DNA of 6,049 nucleotides from positions 1 to 6,049 of the forward strand of contig DAOVBJ010000062.1 in assembly GCA_030670615.1 (NCBI GenBank). Reading direction: 5' to 3'. Under the pieces are notes generated by a model. The model worked only from the letters and a program-made list of their open reading frames with translations, was not told the origin of the DNA and searched no databases. Of this stretch, positions 5,755 through 6,049 are shown piece after piece; the stretch's first letter is position 1, and the number at the start of each line of letters is the position of its first letter. Origin of the DNA: Candidatus Bathyarchaeota archaeon. GTDB taxonomy: Archaea; Thermoproteota; Bathyarchaeia; RBG-16-48-13; GCA-020355125. The position numbers and the translations under genes were made by a program.

Positions 5755-6049
5755 AGCAGATCACCGTGTTAAGTGGAAAGGGTGGGACGGGCAAAACAAC
5801 CCTTGTCGCTTCCTTCGCAGCCTTAACTCAAAGAATTGTGGTAACCGACTGTGATGTAGATGCTCCCAACCTCCACCTCCTCATGAAACCCAAAATCATG
5901 GAGACCCAAGAGTTTAAGGGCTCTAGACTGGCCACGATAGATGAGACGAAATGCACCCAGTGCGGTAAATGCGAAGAATCCTGCAGATTCGAAGCCATAA
6001 AGGAATTGGTGGTTGACCCCGTTTTATGCGAGGGCTGTGGAGTATGCGC
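5751..6049 (+). CDS. MinD/Mrp-superfamily P-loop ATPase with inserted ferredoxin domain (COG1149), copy 2, partial
   Basis: The 5' part of a second ATPase, cut by the window end after 99 complete codons. It starts at a TTG whose last two bases overlap the TGA of copy 1 (TTGA), which implies translational coupling and near-equal production. Visible are the deviant Walker A SGKGGTGKTT at residues 8-17 and VTDCDVDAPN at 31-40. The first ferredoxin motif is CTQCGKCEESC (Cys68, 71, 74, 78), and the start of the second is CEGCGVC (Cys93, 96, 99). The remaining part, with Walker B and the C-terminal half, lies outside. Paired genes of this type are usual in archaea, and the two products probably form a heterodimer. 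The sequence differs enough from copy 1 to exclude a recent duplication. Confidence 0.9.
   Translation, partial: MKQITVLSGKGGTGKTTLVASFAALTQRIVVTDCDVDAPNLHLLMKPKIMETQEFKGSRLATIDETKCTQCGKCEESCRFEAIKELVVDPVLCEGCGVC

Noticed and set aside
3563..6049. Nitrogen fixation cluster
   Set aside because: NifX-like and NifU-like proteins and MinD-type ATPases are widespread without nitrogenase; no nifH, nifD, nifK or nifB radical-SAM domain is present in the window.
1..6049. tRNA, rRNA, CRISPR array or insertion sequence
   Set aside because: I saw no cloverleaf with a CCA-type end, no regularly spaced repeats, and no transposase or flanking terminal inverted repeats.

Overview
The window looks archaeal and comes from an anaerobe. 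Evidence: AT-rich TATA-type elements about 50 bases upstream of two start codons, an Lrp/AsnC regulator, a DUF169 (COG2043) protein, and a tandem pair of MinD-type ATPases with inserted ferredoxin domains beside NifX-like and NifU-like genes. That last grouping is common in methanogens, Archaeoglobales, Thermococcales and uncultured Thermoproteota/Bathyarchaeia. I cannot fix the lineage from sequence alone. A bacterium with similar accessory genes (e.g. Chloroflexota) is less likely but not excluded.

Left part, minus strand: a possible 5' fragment of a gene at the left edge (1-42), a complete 12-helix MFS transporter (186-1445), a CTAG-rich spacer, then an Lrp/AsnC regulator (1662-2240) whose C-terminus carries an extra five-cysteine, probably metal-binding tail. 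The regulator has a clear TATA element and a TTG start placed directly after two TGA codons.

Middle, plus strand: a DUF169 gene whose natural reading frame starts at 2492 but is interrupted by a single in-frame TAG at codon 18. The rest of the frame is intact to 3328. It is either a young nonsense allele, a readthrough/recoded gene, or a protein started internally at 2561.

Right part, plus strand: a tightly packed operon from 3563 past the window end. Its order is NifX-like protein 1, a 29-codon basic micro-ORF with its own Shine-Dalgarno, NifX-like protein 2, a NifU/IscU-like Fe-S scaffold, MinD-family ATPase 1 with two 4Fe-4S motifs, and MinD-family ATPase 2 (overlapping start, cut by the window end). 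Together these suggest a scaffold, NTP-driven carrier ATPases and small NifX-fold cluster-binding proteins that build or deliver Fe-S (or Fe-Mo/W type) cofactors. No nitrogenase structural gene is visible, so nitrogen fixation is not implied. ATPase 1 has no ATG, GTG or TTG between the upstream stop and its Walker A motif. An ACG at 4918, seven bases after a strong Shine-Dalgarno, is the best start. A caller that accepts only standard starts would place it at 4978 and lose the P-loop.

The most noteworthy points are the in-frame TAG in DUF169, the near-cognate start of ATPase 1, the micro-ORF, and the Lrp cysteine tail. I do not see a wholly new multi-gene system.
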